63,138 bases of DNA from CAZTDP01 sp964612565 (GTDB taxonomy: Bacteria; Patescibacteriota; WWE3; UBA101185; UBA10185), in NCBI GenBank assembly GCA_964612565.1, contig CAZTDP010000004.1:1-63138 (forward strand). The letters are read 5' to 3'. Position 1 is the first letter of the stretch. Each line of letters begins with the position of its first letter. The position numbers and the translations under genes are program-made. Shown one piece after another: positions 16,882-24,939 of this stretch. The notes below the pieces were generated by a model that saw only the letters and a list, made by a program, of their open reading frames with translations, was not told the DNA's origin and ran no database searches.

Positions 16882-16947
16882 ATAGGGTTCGAACCTATGA
16901 CCTTTCGGATGTAAACCGAATGCTCTAACCAACTGAGCTAATCGCCC
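16871..16947 (-). tRNA. tRNA-Val (TAC)
   Basis: Minus-strand cloverleaf: acceptor GGGCGAT/ATCGCCC, D-arm GCTC..GAGC, anticodon loop TTTACAT giving anticodon TAC, T-arm TAGG-TTCGAAC-CCTA, encoded CCA. Confidence 0.95.
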
Positions 16948-16957
16948 AAAATTAACT

Positions 16958-16993
16958 AAAACCGAATGCTCTAACCAACTGAGCTAACCACCC
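16958..16993 (-). pseudogene. tRNA-Val 5' half fragment
   Basis: Near-copy of the 5' half of the adjacent tRNA-Val (acceptor, D-arm and 5' anticodon stem) with a changed acceptor (GGGTGGT) and no 3' half. Remnant of a former tandem tRNA copy. Confidence 0.75.
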
Positions 16994-17105
16994 AAAACAT
17001 TTCAAATTGATTTTACCAAAAATAATTTGATTTGCGAGCTTAACTCGACTAAACGTCGTAAAACGGTATTTAACTTTGCGCAGTTTTCTGCTTAAATTAA
17101 AGGGA

Positions 17106-18155
17106 ATGAATCCTGCCCAAGAACAAACAAATCAATCCGAAGCTGTTGATGACCAAAAACCTACTCGTCAGCATTTTGATAAGCACGAAACCGATTTTTT
17201 GCTTATATTTCTTCCTATACTGGCCGCGTTGGCTTTGTTTTTGCTTGTTGTTTCAGACAAATACAATATTAAACTTATTGGCAACAACTTCCTAAAAAAG
17301 ATCTCGTACCAAGGGGCTGAAACAACCGGCATATCAAGTGTGACGCCCGCTATTCAAGATGAAATAGCGTATTCAAAAGCCGAACCTTTGTTTAAAAAAC
17401 TATCCGCAGATTTAAAAGCCACGCCCGGGGTTTACGGTCTGTACATTAAAGACCTTGGCTCCGGTAAGGAATTTAAATACGCCGCCGACACCGAAGCTTA
17501 CGGCGCCTCTCTTTATAAATTGGGTGTCGCCATTGCAACGCTAAAAAACGTGGAAAAAGGTGAAATTAAACTGAGCGACACTATTACTTATCTTCCTTTG
17601 GATTATGCTTCAGGAACCGGTGTTATAAACACTTACGAGTATGGAATACAGTTAAAAGTTTCGGATATTTTGTCTGAGCTCATTAAAAACAGCGATAACA
17701 CAGCTCAAAACATGTTAATGCGAACTTTAATGTATAAAAATGTTGAAGATGCTTTTAACCACAACGTACCTGACACTCAAACATCTACTTTTTATAAATA
17801 CGATCTTACGACTCCGATCGAGGTCGGTTACATGCTCGAAAACATTTATTATGGAAATTATTTAAAGTCCGCTAACCGTCAGTATTTAATTGATCTTATG
17901 ACTAACACTTCGTTTGACGACAAAATCAGCGCCTATCTTACCAAGGGTTTAATTTTTGCTCATAAAATTGGAACGTGGCCCTACACCTGGCATGACTGTG
18001 GAATTGTTTTTACAAACGATAAAAGATCTCAACTCGTAGTTTGTTTAATGAGCCAAAAAGCCACGTACGAAGATTTTTTGACCGCAAGCAAGCTGACAGC
18101 GGAGTTTGTTAATAGTATATTAGGGTCCGACCCGAGCCAGAACTTGACACGCTAG
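17106..18155 (+). CDS. Membrane-anchored beta-lactamase-like serine hydrolase
   Basis: 349 aa from the ATG at 17106. An N-terminal membrane helix (about 33-52) places the catalytic domain outside. The class A penicillin-binding fold is marked by SxxK in GASLYKLG (nucleophile Ser), SDN in IKNSDNTAQNML and KIGTW replacing the usual KTG. All three active-site elements are present. It could be a true beta-lactamase or a murein-acting D,D-peptidase; the Ile in KIG argues against a classical lactamase. The zinc-ribbon gene follows after 9 bp and may be co-transcribed. Confidence 0.82.
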   Translation: MNPAQEQTNQSEAVDDQKPTRQHFDKHETDFLLIFLPILAALALFLLVVSDKYNIKLIGNNFLKKISYQGAETTGISSVTPAIQDEIAYSKAEPLFKKLSADLKATPGVYGLYIKDLGSGKEFKYAADTEAYGASLYKLGVAIATLKNVEKGEIKLSDTITYLPLDYASGTGVINTYEYGIQLKVSDILSELIKNSDNTAQNMLMRTLMYKNVEDAFNHNVPDTQTSTFYKYDLTTPIEVGYMLENIYYGNYLKSANRQYLIDLMTNTSFDDKISAYLTKGLIFAHKIGTWPYTWHDCGIVFTNDKRSQLVVCLMSQKATYEDFLTASKLTAEFVNSILGSDPSQNLTR

Positions 18156-18164
18156 CAACAAAAT

Positions 18165-18467
18165 ATGCCAAAACTTTTTTCTCGAAAAATAGAAGACTTT
18201 ATATGTGAACACTGCGGTGTGCAGGTAAAAGGCAATGGCTACACAAACCACTGCCCCAACTGCCTCTATTCCAAGCATGTTGATGAAAATCCCGGGGATC
18301 GCGCGGCAAAGTGTGGTGGGCTAATGAAACCTGCGGAAATAGTAATCAAAAACAGTGTTACTTACATTAAGCACAGATGTGAAATTTGTGGCCACGAAAA
18401 GCTTAATAAAACGGCTAAAAACGACAATACCGACAAAATTATTTCAATATCATCGGGCAGATTTTAA
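18165..18467 (+). CDS. RNHCP-domain zinc protein
   Basis: 100 aa. The block from FICEHCG through NHCPNCLYSKHVD to CEICGH matches the RNHCP family, with three CxxC pairs and the eponymous N-H-C-P residues. The role in the family is unknown, and small zinc proteins of this kind are common in Patescibacteria. The last 18 bp overlap the convergent pseudouridine synthase gene. A stretch of 10 bp separates it from the serine hydrolase stop, so it is likely in the same transcript. Confidence 0.85.
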   Translation: MPKLFSRKIEDFICEHCGVQVKGNGYTNHCPNCLYSKHVDENPGDRAAKCGGLMKPAEIVIKNSVTYIKHRCEICGHEKLNKTAKNDNTDKIISISSGRF

Positions 18468-19148
18468 GCTTTCTATTTCTTGCGGGGTCAGTTCGCGATA
18501 AGATCCGGGTTTAAGTGCGCCCAGCTCAATTGGCCCTATTTTTATACGTTGGAGCGAAACAACCATTAGGCCAAGAGCCTTACACATTTCCTTAATTTGA
18601 CGTTTTCTTCCTTCATACAAGGTAAAGCGTAAGTTTTTGCCGGCTAGCTTTGTAATTTCGGCTTTGTGGGTGCGCTTGGCGTCTATAACTACACCGCCTT
18701 TTAACTTTTCAATTTGTTCCGAAGTTGCCAATTTATTTGTTTCAACAATGTAGGTTTTTGGCAAGTGAAATTTGGGGTGAGTCAATTTAAGTGCAAGCTC
18801 TCCATCGTTAGTAAGCAGTATTAACCCGGTTGAATCATAGTCCAACCTTCCCACAGGGAATAATCTAACGCGCGATTTTACCAAATCTGTAATAACCCGG
18901 CGTCCCCGGTCGTCCGAAACTGACGATAGCACATCTTTTGGCTTATTTACGGCGTAGTAAATGTAATTAGGTTCCAAAACTATTTCACGGTCATGGTATA
19001 TAACATGGTCGGTTTCAGTATCGACGATATCCCCTAAAGAAGCTTTTTTACCGTTTAACCACACGGCTCCGTTTTTAATGAGTTCATCGGCCTTACGCCT
19101 TGCTACTACGCCGGACGAAGCTATAAATTTGTTAATTCTGATTTTCAT
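18450..19148 (-). CDS. rRNA pseudouridine synthase (RsuA/RluB family)
   Basis: 232 aa. An N-terminal S4 RNA-binding domain (RINKFIASSGVVARRKADEL) is followed by the catalytic domain with GRLDYDSTGLILLTNDG containing the catalytic Asp, and a C-terminal EGRKRQIKEMCKALG motif. It isomerises a uridine in 16S or 23S rRNA; the choice between RsuA, RluB and RluE cannot be settled here. The start overlaps the upstream tspO stop by 4 bp, so the two genes are translationally coupled. Confidence 0.9.
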   Translation of the reverse strand: MKIRINKFIASSGVVARRKADELIKNGAVWLNGKKASLGDIVDTETDHVIYHDREIVLEPNYIYYAVNKPKDVLSSVSDDRGRRVITDLVKSRVRLFPVGRLDYDSTGLILLTNDGELALKLTHPKFHLPKTYIVETNKLATSEQIEKLKGGVVIDAKRTHKAEITKLAGKNLRFTLYEGRKRQIKEMCKALGLMVVSLQRIKIGPIELGALKPGSYRELTPQEIESLKSAR

Positions 19149-19558
19149 ATATTAAGGTAAGTTATCGAAAGCTGAAGAATTGTAGCAAACGAAACCCATA
19201 AAAGATACGGTATTTGAAGCCAAACAGCCGCTTTTGAGTATTTAGCAACACTTTTGATTGACCAAATTAAGGTCCCAAGCACCATAAGTATATCCACAGC
19301 AGCCAAAAAGTTATTTTGTAGCACAAATTGTATTGGCGAAAAAATCAAGTTAAATATTAGGTTTAAAACAAACGGAACAATTACAGCCGCCGGAATTTTT
19401 TTCTTAAGAACAAGCACTAAAACGTAAATGAAAGTTCCAAAAATAATAGGGTATAAAATTGACCACGCAATTCCAAAAATGAATGACGGCGGGGCAAAAG
19501 AGGGTTTAACTAAGGATGCATACCACGCAAAAGTATTGCTTTGTGTTTCGACCATCAT
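19145..19558 (-). CDS. tspO: TspO/MBR-family membrane protein
   Basis: 137 aa with five predicted membrane helices. The family block is clear: WYASLVKPSFAPPSFIFGIAWSILY near residues 12-36, then NLIFNLIFSPIQF. Bacterial TspO binds porphyrins and other hydrophobic ligands and is linked to stress; no porphyrin pathway is visible here. The start may be either of two consecutive ATG codons. A TATAAC box lies only a few nt upstream, in keeping with a leaderless mRNA. Confidence 0.88.
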   Translation of the reverse strand: MMVETQSNTFAWYASLVKPSFAPPSFIFGIAWSILYPIIFGTFIYVLVLVLKKKIPAAVIVPFVLNLIFNLIFSPIQFVLQNNFLAAVDILMVLGTLIWSIKSVAKYSKAAVWLQIPYLLWVSFATILQLSITYLNI

Positions 19559-19604
19559 CTAGTTATAGTTTAGCACTTGTGGTTTAAGATAGTATACTTT
19601 TTGC

Positions 19605-20339
19605 ATGGCACCTAGCGAGTTTGTAAAAACAGTTGTGGATAAATACGACAGCAACAGAGGTATTTTTAAACTACACAAAAATGCGGAGGACCTTACCCCT
19701 GTTAATGCAACGCGACCCCAAAAGGCATTATTTTTGTTTTATATAATTCAACTTGATTACGCAACAAAGTCGCAACGTTTATATGAAAACGCTCAGGAAT
19801 TGTTTAAAGAAGATCCAGATTTTTTTGATGCCCGGAATATTTTTAATTTAGAACCCAAAATATTAGAGGAAACACTTAGGACACGTCTTAGACCTAGGTA
19901 TCTAAATGAAGCCGTGTGTCGCTATATAATAAATTCGAAAAAACTTTTAGATGAGTACGAAGGTGATCCGTTAACCATCTTTATCGAGAGCACTTCCGCA
20001 AAACAAGCACTTAAAAAAGTTTTAGAATTTCGTGGTTTTGGGCCTAAGATTGGTAACTTTTTGGTTCGAACTTTTGTTAATACCTTTGTTTTTGAGTACC
20101 CCGATATAGAAAACATGCTACCTCCGGTTGATGTTCACGATGTAAGAATTGCCCACATTATGAATTTTGTTGATTCCTCAGAAATGTCTCAAAGAAACAT
20201 TTTGAAAGTTAAAAATTTGTGGCACGAGGCCTGTATTACCGCTGGTGTAAGTTGGCTTAAATTTGATAAAGCTTTATGGCTTTTAGGATCTGAGGGTTTG
20301 CCGAAAACAGAAGAAGATATAATTTATCTTCTCAGTTAA
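19605..20339 (+). CDS. HhH-GPD DNA glycosylase-like protein
   Basis: 244 aa helical protein. The helix-hairpin-helix FRGFGPKIGNFLVRTF (about residues 145-160) is followed by PPVDVHDVRIAHI with the conserved catalytic Asp of the endonuclease III/MutY superfamily. No C-terminal iron-sulfur Cys cluster is present, so it is a cluster-free subtype. It would excise a damaged or mismatched base; the substrate is unknown. A TATACT box lies 6 nt before the ATG and there is no Shine-Dalgarno, another leaderless gene. Confidence 0.75.
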   Translation: MAPSEFVKTVVDKYDSNRGIFKLHKNAEDLTPVNATRPQKALFLFYIIQLDYATKSQRLYENAQELFKEDPDFFDARNIFNLEPKILEETLRTRLRPRYLNEAVCRYIINSKKLLDEYEGDPLTIFIESTSAKQALKKVLEFRGFGPKIGNFLVRTFVNTFVFEYPDIENMLPPVDVHDVRIAHIMNFVDSSEMSQRNILKVKNLWHEACITAGVSWLKFDKALWLLGSEGLPKTEEDIIYLLS

Positions 20340-20355
20340 AAATCTTTTGTATATA

Positions 20356-20469
20356 TTGTTGGTGCAAAGGGTGGGAGTCGGTCACCGGTAATTCTCTGCT
20401 GAGAATTTCGTCGACCCCGGCTCGGCACCGTCGTGCCTGCGCCATCCGACTCAGTTGTAATTTCGTAAC
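20356..20469. mobile_element. tRNA-associated structured element, copy A (Phe)
   Basis: A 26-bp direct repeat of the tRNA-Phe 3' end (20356-20381 and 20470-20495) encloses a conserved 65-bp core (20381-20445), 63/65 identical to 34740-34804. The core holds the hairpins AATTCTC/GAGAATT and GGCAC/GTGCC and a GGTC/GACC-CCGG/CCGG pseudoknot pattern. GAGTCGG (20375-20381), part of the tRNA T-arm copy, pairs with CCGACTC (20446-20452). The crossover falls in the T-loop. It could be a miniature integrative element or a gene for a tRNA-end-matching RNA. Confidence 0.7.
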
Positions 20470-20473
20470 TTGT

Positions 20474-20549
20474 TGGTGCAAAGGGTGGGAGTCGGACCCA
20501 CATAGCCGGTTTTTCAGACCGGTGCCGTGACCACCTTGGCTACCTTTGC
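20474..20549 (-). tRNA. tRNA-Phe (GAA)
   Basis: Minus-strand cloverleaf: acceptor GCAAAGG/CCTTTGC, D-arm GCC..GGC, anticodon loop CTGAAAA giving GAA, T-arm GTGGG-TCCGACT-CCCAC, encoded CCA. Its 3' end is copied 114 bp downstream. Confidence 0.93.
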
Positions 20550-20664
20550 TTGCTGTCTATAGTAAAAGACGGTTTTTTGCACTGACGCCCTTTGTCCTAC
20601 CATTTAAAGCTTTAGGTACAAAGTCAAAATGGAAGGTAACAAAAACCATTTTTAAAGTCTTACC

Positions 20665-20740
20665 TGGAGCGGCAGACCGGACTCGAACCGGCGACCTCCT
20701 CCTTGGCAAGGAGGCGCTCTACCAACTGAGCTACTGCCGC
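20665..20740 (-). tRNA. tRNA-Gly (GCC)
   Basis: Minus-strand cloverleaf: acceptor GCGGCAG/CTGCCGC, D-arm GCTC..GAGC, anticodon loop TTGCCAA giving GCC, T-arm CCGG-TTCGAGT-CCGG, encoded CCA. Confidence 0.95.
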
Positions 20741-20798
20741 ATACATAAGCCATTTTAAAGGCACTACAATCAAAAAGCAACTACATTACAACATTAAA

Positions 20799-22460
20799 TT
20801 ACCAACTTCCTCCTCCCCCACCGCCGCCTCCGCCGCCGGACGATCCTCCCGAAAAGCCGCTGCTAAAACCCGAGGAGCTTCTCATGGAAGTATTGTTGAT
20901 ATACGAGCTGTGTACGGCCGAGTTTAAAAAAGCCATTGAAGCTAGGTCGTTTCCTTGATACCAGTCAGGTACGGTGTCAAAAAATTCTTTAAAACGCTTG
21001 AGCCATATTTTTTCAACCCCAAAAGCTGTGGCATAGGGCAAAAGTTTTTCGAAAAACATTCTTTCCTGAGCCTGAAAATCAAATTGGGTGTCTTGCGACA
21101 CTAAAAAGTTTTTTAAAGAAACCGCTTCGGAGTATGGTTGGGCACTTAAATCGGTTCTTCGAGCCGACTTTTTCCCGTAAAGAGCAAAAACCAAAAAAAG
21201 TAAAAGGTTAAGAGTGAAAATAGACAGCATGCTTAATCCTGAGTAGGCGGTGTAAATTGTGTTTGGATTTTTTACAAAAAGTTTGAAATCTTTAAGTTTG
21301 GAACCAATATCTTCGGGCAAACTTTTATACAATGTTGCAAACGAACTGTAATCCTTAAGTTTTGAAACCTCAATTGAATCACCGTGACTAAATAAATTTT
21401 TGTAAACTTTTACTTCGTGATCGCGTAGCTGAGATAAGTCTATTTTAGATGTTTTTTCAAAGGTGAACTTACGCTTTCCTTCCTGAATTATTTTCAGGTA
21501 GCCTTGTTGCGCAAGGCTAATAATTGTAGCGGTCATTTCTTTGTTATTAGAACCGCCGTTTACCAACATTGCGGTTTCCGTGGGAGTTAAGATTGTGCCA
21601 TCTTCCAACTTTGGCGCCGAAAACCAAGCAGCAACAACTTTAGTATTTTTGTTAAAATCGTTGTTTTGGAGTTTCCACTTTATAAACAAGAATATGGGGA
21701 GTACTAAGTAGTAAATAACTGCAGCAGTAATCAAAAGAATTCTCAGAACAGCCTGCCAAAATTCGGAGTAATCTTGTTTAGGCTCCAAAACCTGAGCATA
21801 GTTGGGAGGAAATTTTACGGCAAAAGTAAGACCTTCAGCGGCGTATAAATTTTTTGTAGCTACTGTAATGGAGTTTGAAGTTTTGCTAATTTGGCAGTTA
21901 GACTCCGTGCTGCCCTTTGAACCGGTGTAACAAACCGCATCCAAAAGAGAGTTGCCAACCGGTTCGCTAAACTGCACTAAAGTCGAAGCGTTCAAAATTG
22001 GAACTTCCCAATAGTTTCCGGTTGCGTTCCAGTAAAGTTCTTGATGATCAGAAAAGTATGTAAGGGCACCACTAACAAGGTAGGTAATTTTGTATGTTTT
22101 ATTGCCCGAAATTAAAGTGTCGGCGTCGCCGATTTTAATCCGATACTTATCGCCGGTAACAGCCGTTGTGTAAGCGTAAGCTTTTCCACCTTCGTCGGTA
22201 ACCGATTGTACTAAAATTTCTAAAACGTATCTTTTTTCATCTTCATTAACTTTAATTCTATCTATGTCCCGGTAAATTCCGTGTCGTTCTAAGGATCCAA
22301 AATCATAGTTTAGTGTTTCTACAACTTTAATTTGACCGGATTTTTCAACCAAGATGTTTGTGTCAAAATTATTAATTTTTTCTTGTGCAAGGGAGTGATA
22401 GTGAAAAGAAAATAAAATAAACAGGGCTGTAAGTATGAGAGGCTTGATTTTTATTCTCAC
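20799..22460 (-). CDS. DUF2207 membrane protein with Gly-rich tail
   Basis: 553 aa. It has a signal peptide (about 1-25), an extracellular N-terminal DUF2207 domain (INNFDTNILVEKSGQIKVVETL ... typical YDFG..RHGIYRDI), a membrane helix near 240-260, a cytoplasmic winged-helix-like region, a second membrane helix near 410-430, and a C-terminal tail of Ser and Gly ending GGGGGGSW. This architecture is that of DUF2207 family proteins, widespread in CPR and Firmicutes with unknown function. The nearest genes are tRNAs, so it is transcribed alone. Confidence 0.85.
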   Translation of the reverse strand: MRIKIKPLILTALFILFSFHYHSLAQEKINNFDTNILVEKSGQIKVVETLNYDFGSLERHGIYRDIDRIKVNEDEKRYVLEILVQSVTDEGGKAYAYTTAVTGDKYRIKIGDADTLISGNKTYKITYLVSGALTYFSDHQELYWNATGNYWEVPILNASTLVQFSEPVGNSLLDAVCYTGSKGSTESNCQISKTSNSITVATKNLYAAEGLTFAVKFPPNYAQVLEPKQDYSEFWQAVLRILLITAAVIYYLVLPIFLFIKWKLQNNDFNKNTKVVAAWFSAPKLEDGTILTPTETAMLVNGGSNNKEMTATIISLAQQGYLKIIQEGKRKFTFEKTSKIDLSQLRDHEVKVYKNLFSHGDSIEVSKLKDYSSFATLYKSLPEDIGSKLKDFKLFVKNPNTIYTAYSGLSMLSIFTLNLLLFLVFALYGKKSARRTDLSAQPYSEAVSLKNFLVSQDTQFDFQAQERMFFEKLLPYATAFGVEKIWLKRFKEFFDTVPDWYQGNDLASMAFLNSAVHSSYINNTSMRSSSGFSSGFSGGSSGGGGGGGGGGSW

Positions 22461-22480
22461 AGTTTATATTGTAACATCTC

Positions 22481-22635
22481 TGGTGGGCGAGACAGGACTT
22501 GAACCTGCATGGGTTTCCCCACTACGTCCTTAGCGNNNNNNNNNNNNNNNNNNNNNNNNNNNNNNNNNNNNNNNNNNNNNNNNNNNNNNNNNNNNNNNNN
22601 NNNNNNNNNNNNNNNNNNNNNNNNNNNNNNNNNNN
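22481..22635. other. Assembly gap with duplicated 55-bp edge
   Basis: Bases 22481-22535 are identical to 22636-22690, and the 100 N between them have the standard length for an unsized gap. The two contig ends carry the same 55 bp of tRNA-Leu, so the partial tRNA copy is an artefact and the true sequence is continuous. Confidence 0.85.
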
Positions 22636-22719
22636 TGGTGGGCGAGACAGGACTTGAACCTGCATGGGTTTCCCCACTACGTCCTTAGCGTAGCGCGTAT
22701 GCCATTCCGCCACTCGCCC
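22636..22719 (-). tRNA. tRNA-Leu (AAG)
   Basis: Minus-strand class II tRNA: acceptor GGGCGAG/CTCGCCC, anticodon loop CTAAGGA giving AAG, a long variable arm, T-arm CAGG-TTCAAGT-CCTG, encoded CCA. Its 3' part is repeated at 22481-22535 only because of the gap. Confidence 0.92.
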
Positions 22720-22777
22720 CCACAGTCACAACACATTATACATGAACACTACTTGAAGATCCGATCTTCTACTTTGT

Positions 22778-22862
22778 TGGTGCCAGAGGTGGGATTTGAA
22801 CCCACACACCTTTCGATACAGCCTTCTGAAGACTGCGCGTCTGCCGATTTCGCCACTCTGGC
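22778..22862 (-). tRNA. tRNA-Leu (CAG)
   Basis: Minus-strand class II tRNA: acceptor GCCAGAG/CTCTGGC, anticodon loop TTCAGAA giving CAG, long variable arm, T-arm GTGGG-TTCAAAT-CCCAC, encoded CCA. Confidence 0.93.
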
Positions 22863-22903
22863 AAAACTGTCGTCATTATATATTAAAAAAATTGAAAAGT
22901 CGC

Positions 22904-23449
22904 TTAGCGCGCATCCCGGCTGTGCTTAATTTTAACCGGCACTTCTTTAAATTCTTGTTGGAAACGGTTAAATTTTAAGAACCAATTTGAGTTTGGTTTT
23001 TTAAAGAAAATTATATCTTCAAAAATATCGTAAACATAATGTAACGCCCAAGAAATAAAAAATACCGATAATGACGCGCTGTCGTGTTTTTCGCCAAGAT
23101 ACCAAAAAAGTAAAAAAGCCACAAAAACGGCGACTAGATTGTGGGAGTACAGGCCGGTATTCATTTTGTGATTAAATTTCATAAATCTTAGCGCGTTTCT
23201 AACCTCGGTAGCCTTTAAAAACTTTTTAATTTCTTTTGCATATTCAGATCTTCGGCCGTACCAAAAAATATAAAACAAATGGTCCATATCAGGTAATAGG
23301 CTTGCTAACAAACCCAACAGTAAAAGTCTAAGTAGTGAGGATTCAGGGTATATTTCATGAATAAAGAACCCGCAAAGGATCCCTATTAAAAGGTGTATTT
23401 GAATATGGTACGCTTCGCTTCTGCGTCTTAATCCTCCAATAAATTGCAT
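22904..23449 (-). CDS. Membrane-bound metal-dependent hydrolase-like protein (YdjM type)
   Basis: 181 aa polytopic protein. His and Asp clusters characteristic of the YdjM/DUF457 family are present: IHLLIGILCGFFIHEIYP, LLASLLPDMDHLF (DxD..H), YSHNL and HYVYDIFED. These line the membrane-cytosol face and may bind a divalent metal. The enzymatic reaction is unknown. It faces the mobile-type operon across a 395-bp regulatory stretch and is transcribed away from it. Confidence 0.7.
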   Translation of the reverse strand: MQFIGGLRRRSEAYHIQIHLLIGILCGFFIHEIYPESSLLRLLLLGLLASLLPDMDHLFYIFWYGRRSEYAKEIKKFLKATEVRNALRFMKFNHKMNTGLYSHNLVAVFVAFLLFWYLGEKHDSASLSVFFISWALHYVYDIFEDIIFFKKPNSNWFLKFNRFQQEFKEVPVKIKHSRDAR

Positions 23450-23660
23450 TTTCTAATTTTACAGCAGCTATGTAAAATAGTGAAATTTTGACATTTATAA
23501 AAACCACGCAGCCATTCTAAATAAATTTTAATTCTTGACCTGTAGCAACAAAAATATTGGTTAACATTTACTATTAAAATATCGAATGTTTCTGTCAAAA
23601 ATTAGATTACTTCTTGGTACTTATTGTTGTTACGCAAAGTTTTATACACATCTGGCGTTG

Positions 23661-23689
23661 TTGACTTTAATTCGTAGCAATGTAATAAT
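23661..23689 (+). promoter_or_regulatory. Promoter of the secretion-like operon
   Basis: TTGACT (23661-23666), a 17-nt spacer and AATAAT (23684-23689) make a sigma70-type promoter. Transcription from here gives a leader of about 150 nt. Between 23450 and 23844 there is no convincing gene. Confidence 0.55.
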
Positions 23690-23709
23690 CCGCTTAACTA
23701 ACCATCTGT

Positions 23710-23771
23710 CCTGTAGTGTATAAATAAAGTTTGTCTGAAGACGAATTTATTTCTCTGTCTGTTACTACAGG
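23710..23771 (+). promoter_or_regulatory. Inverted repeat in 5' leader
   Basis: CCTGTAGT (23710-23717) and ACTACAGG (23764-23771) can close a stem holding smaller AT-rich pairings and GTCT/AGAC. It lies inside the leader of the secretion-like operon; a protein-binding site or regulatory fold is possible. Confidence 0.4.
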
Positions 23772-23844
23772 TTATGTGTACTTTGACAAGTGCATATAAG
23801 ACGAAAGTACAGACAGCCGATGACTTTTGAAAGGAGAATGAGAG

Positions 23845-24839
23845 ATGGAACACGCTGAAATCTTCTTTGAGTTTCGTGCGTTGCCAAAGGAATACGAGGC
23901 GCAAAAAAGCGAACTCCTGCCTTGGAAGTTTGCCTTTTTCCTTGCGGCCTTAACATTGGGAATGGTGTATAGCTTTGTTTTAGCTTCGTGGCTAGCCACA
24001 GAAATTTCGGTAGCCTTGCTGTTAAGCCCTCACGTCGGCGAGTACCTGCTGGAGGCCATGATTGCAGGAGGCCTGATTTTATCCCTTCTTATGGGAATTC
24101 TTATTTCCTCAACGGTTTTAATTGTTCCTCAGGGGTTTAAGTTGCTTACTCTGACCCTTGGTCGCTTTCCAAGGCAACACGAACCCGGACTCTGTTGGCT
24201 TTTTCCCTTGATCGAAAGGCCTGTTGTTTGGGTCAGTGTTCAAAGACAGAACATGACGGTTAACACGAACGAGACAAAGAGCCGAGACGGCATTACCCTA
24301 AGTGCCAATGTCGTTCTGTTTTTTACCATCGTTGATGCAGTACGTGCCTACTTTGAAGTTTCGAAACTTGCGTCTATGCTCAGAAAAAACATCGAAACGA
24401 TCTCTCAAGAGTACCTTGCTAATTTTTTGATTGTACAATCAGACGATACAAAGCCAAATTCGGAGCAAAATTTTAACCGTTTTGTTCAACGAAAGCTGGC
24501 ATACCGGTTTTATCAAGATTACGGAGTTCGAATCGACAGCGTAGGTCTAACGGATTTTGTCATAGCTGACGAAGAGGTGCGCAAGCAACTTTCGGCAGCA
24601 GCAACGGCATCCGTTTACGCGTTGGCTCGAAGAATTACGTCGGACGGTCTACTAGACTTTCTCGCTAACATCAAAAGCGCCATTCTAAATGCCGACCCAA
24701 ATATTACGCCCGAGGAGTTAGAGCGACGGATGTCCGAAGCTTACAAGAATGAGACACTTCGGGAATTCGCTGTAAGCTCGGGAAATTCACCACTTTCGGT
24801 GTTTAACGTTCCAAACCCAACAGACTCTGGAAAGGAGGA
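23845..24839 (+). CDS. SPFH/Band 7 (stomatin-like) membrane protein, 3' end in gap
   Basis: At least 331 aa. Two membrane helices (about 30-50 and 70-95) precede an SPFH domain: IVPQGFKLLTLTLGRF, EPGLCWLFPLIERPVVWVSVQRQN, and TKSRDGITLSANVVLFFTIVDAVRAYFEV, then a helical, coiled-coil-like C-terminal part. Such proteins form membrane scaffolds; one as first gene of a VirB4-containing operon is unusual. The start ATG follows AAAGGAG at good spacing. Just before the gap the sequence reads GGAAAGGAGG, a ribosome site, suggesting that this gene ends within or close to the gap and a new gene starts there. Confidence 0.8.
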
Positions 24840-24939
24840 NNNNNNNNNNNNNNNNNNNNNNNNNNNNNNNNNNNNNNNNNNNNNNNNNNNNNNNNNNNNN
24901 NNNNNNNNNNNNNNNNNNNNNNNNNNNNNNNNNNNNNNN
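24840..24939. other. Assembly gap (100 N)
   Basis: Unsized gap without duplicated edges. It hides the end of the SPFH gene and the start of the next membrane protein gene. That the frames on both sides agree through 100 N is accidental and does not show one fused protein. Confidence 0.9.

Noticed and set aside
20381..20445. Known self-cleaving ribozyme (hammerhead, HDV, twister) or group I intron in the tRNA-linked core
   Set aside because: The conserved core sequences of these classes were not found, and the tRNA genes are complete, so nothing needs to be spliced. The pseudoknot pattern alone is not enough.
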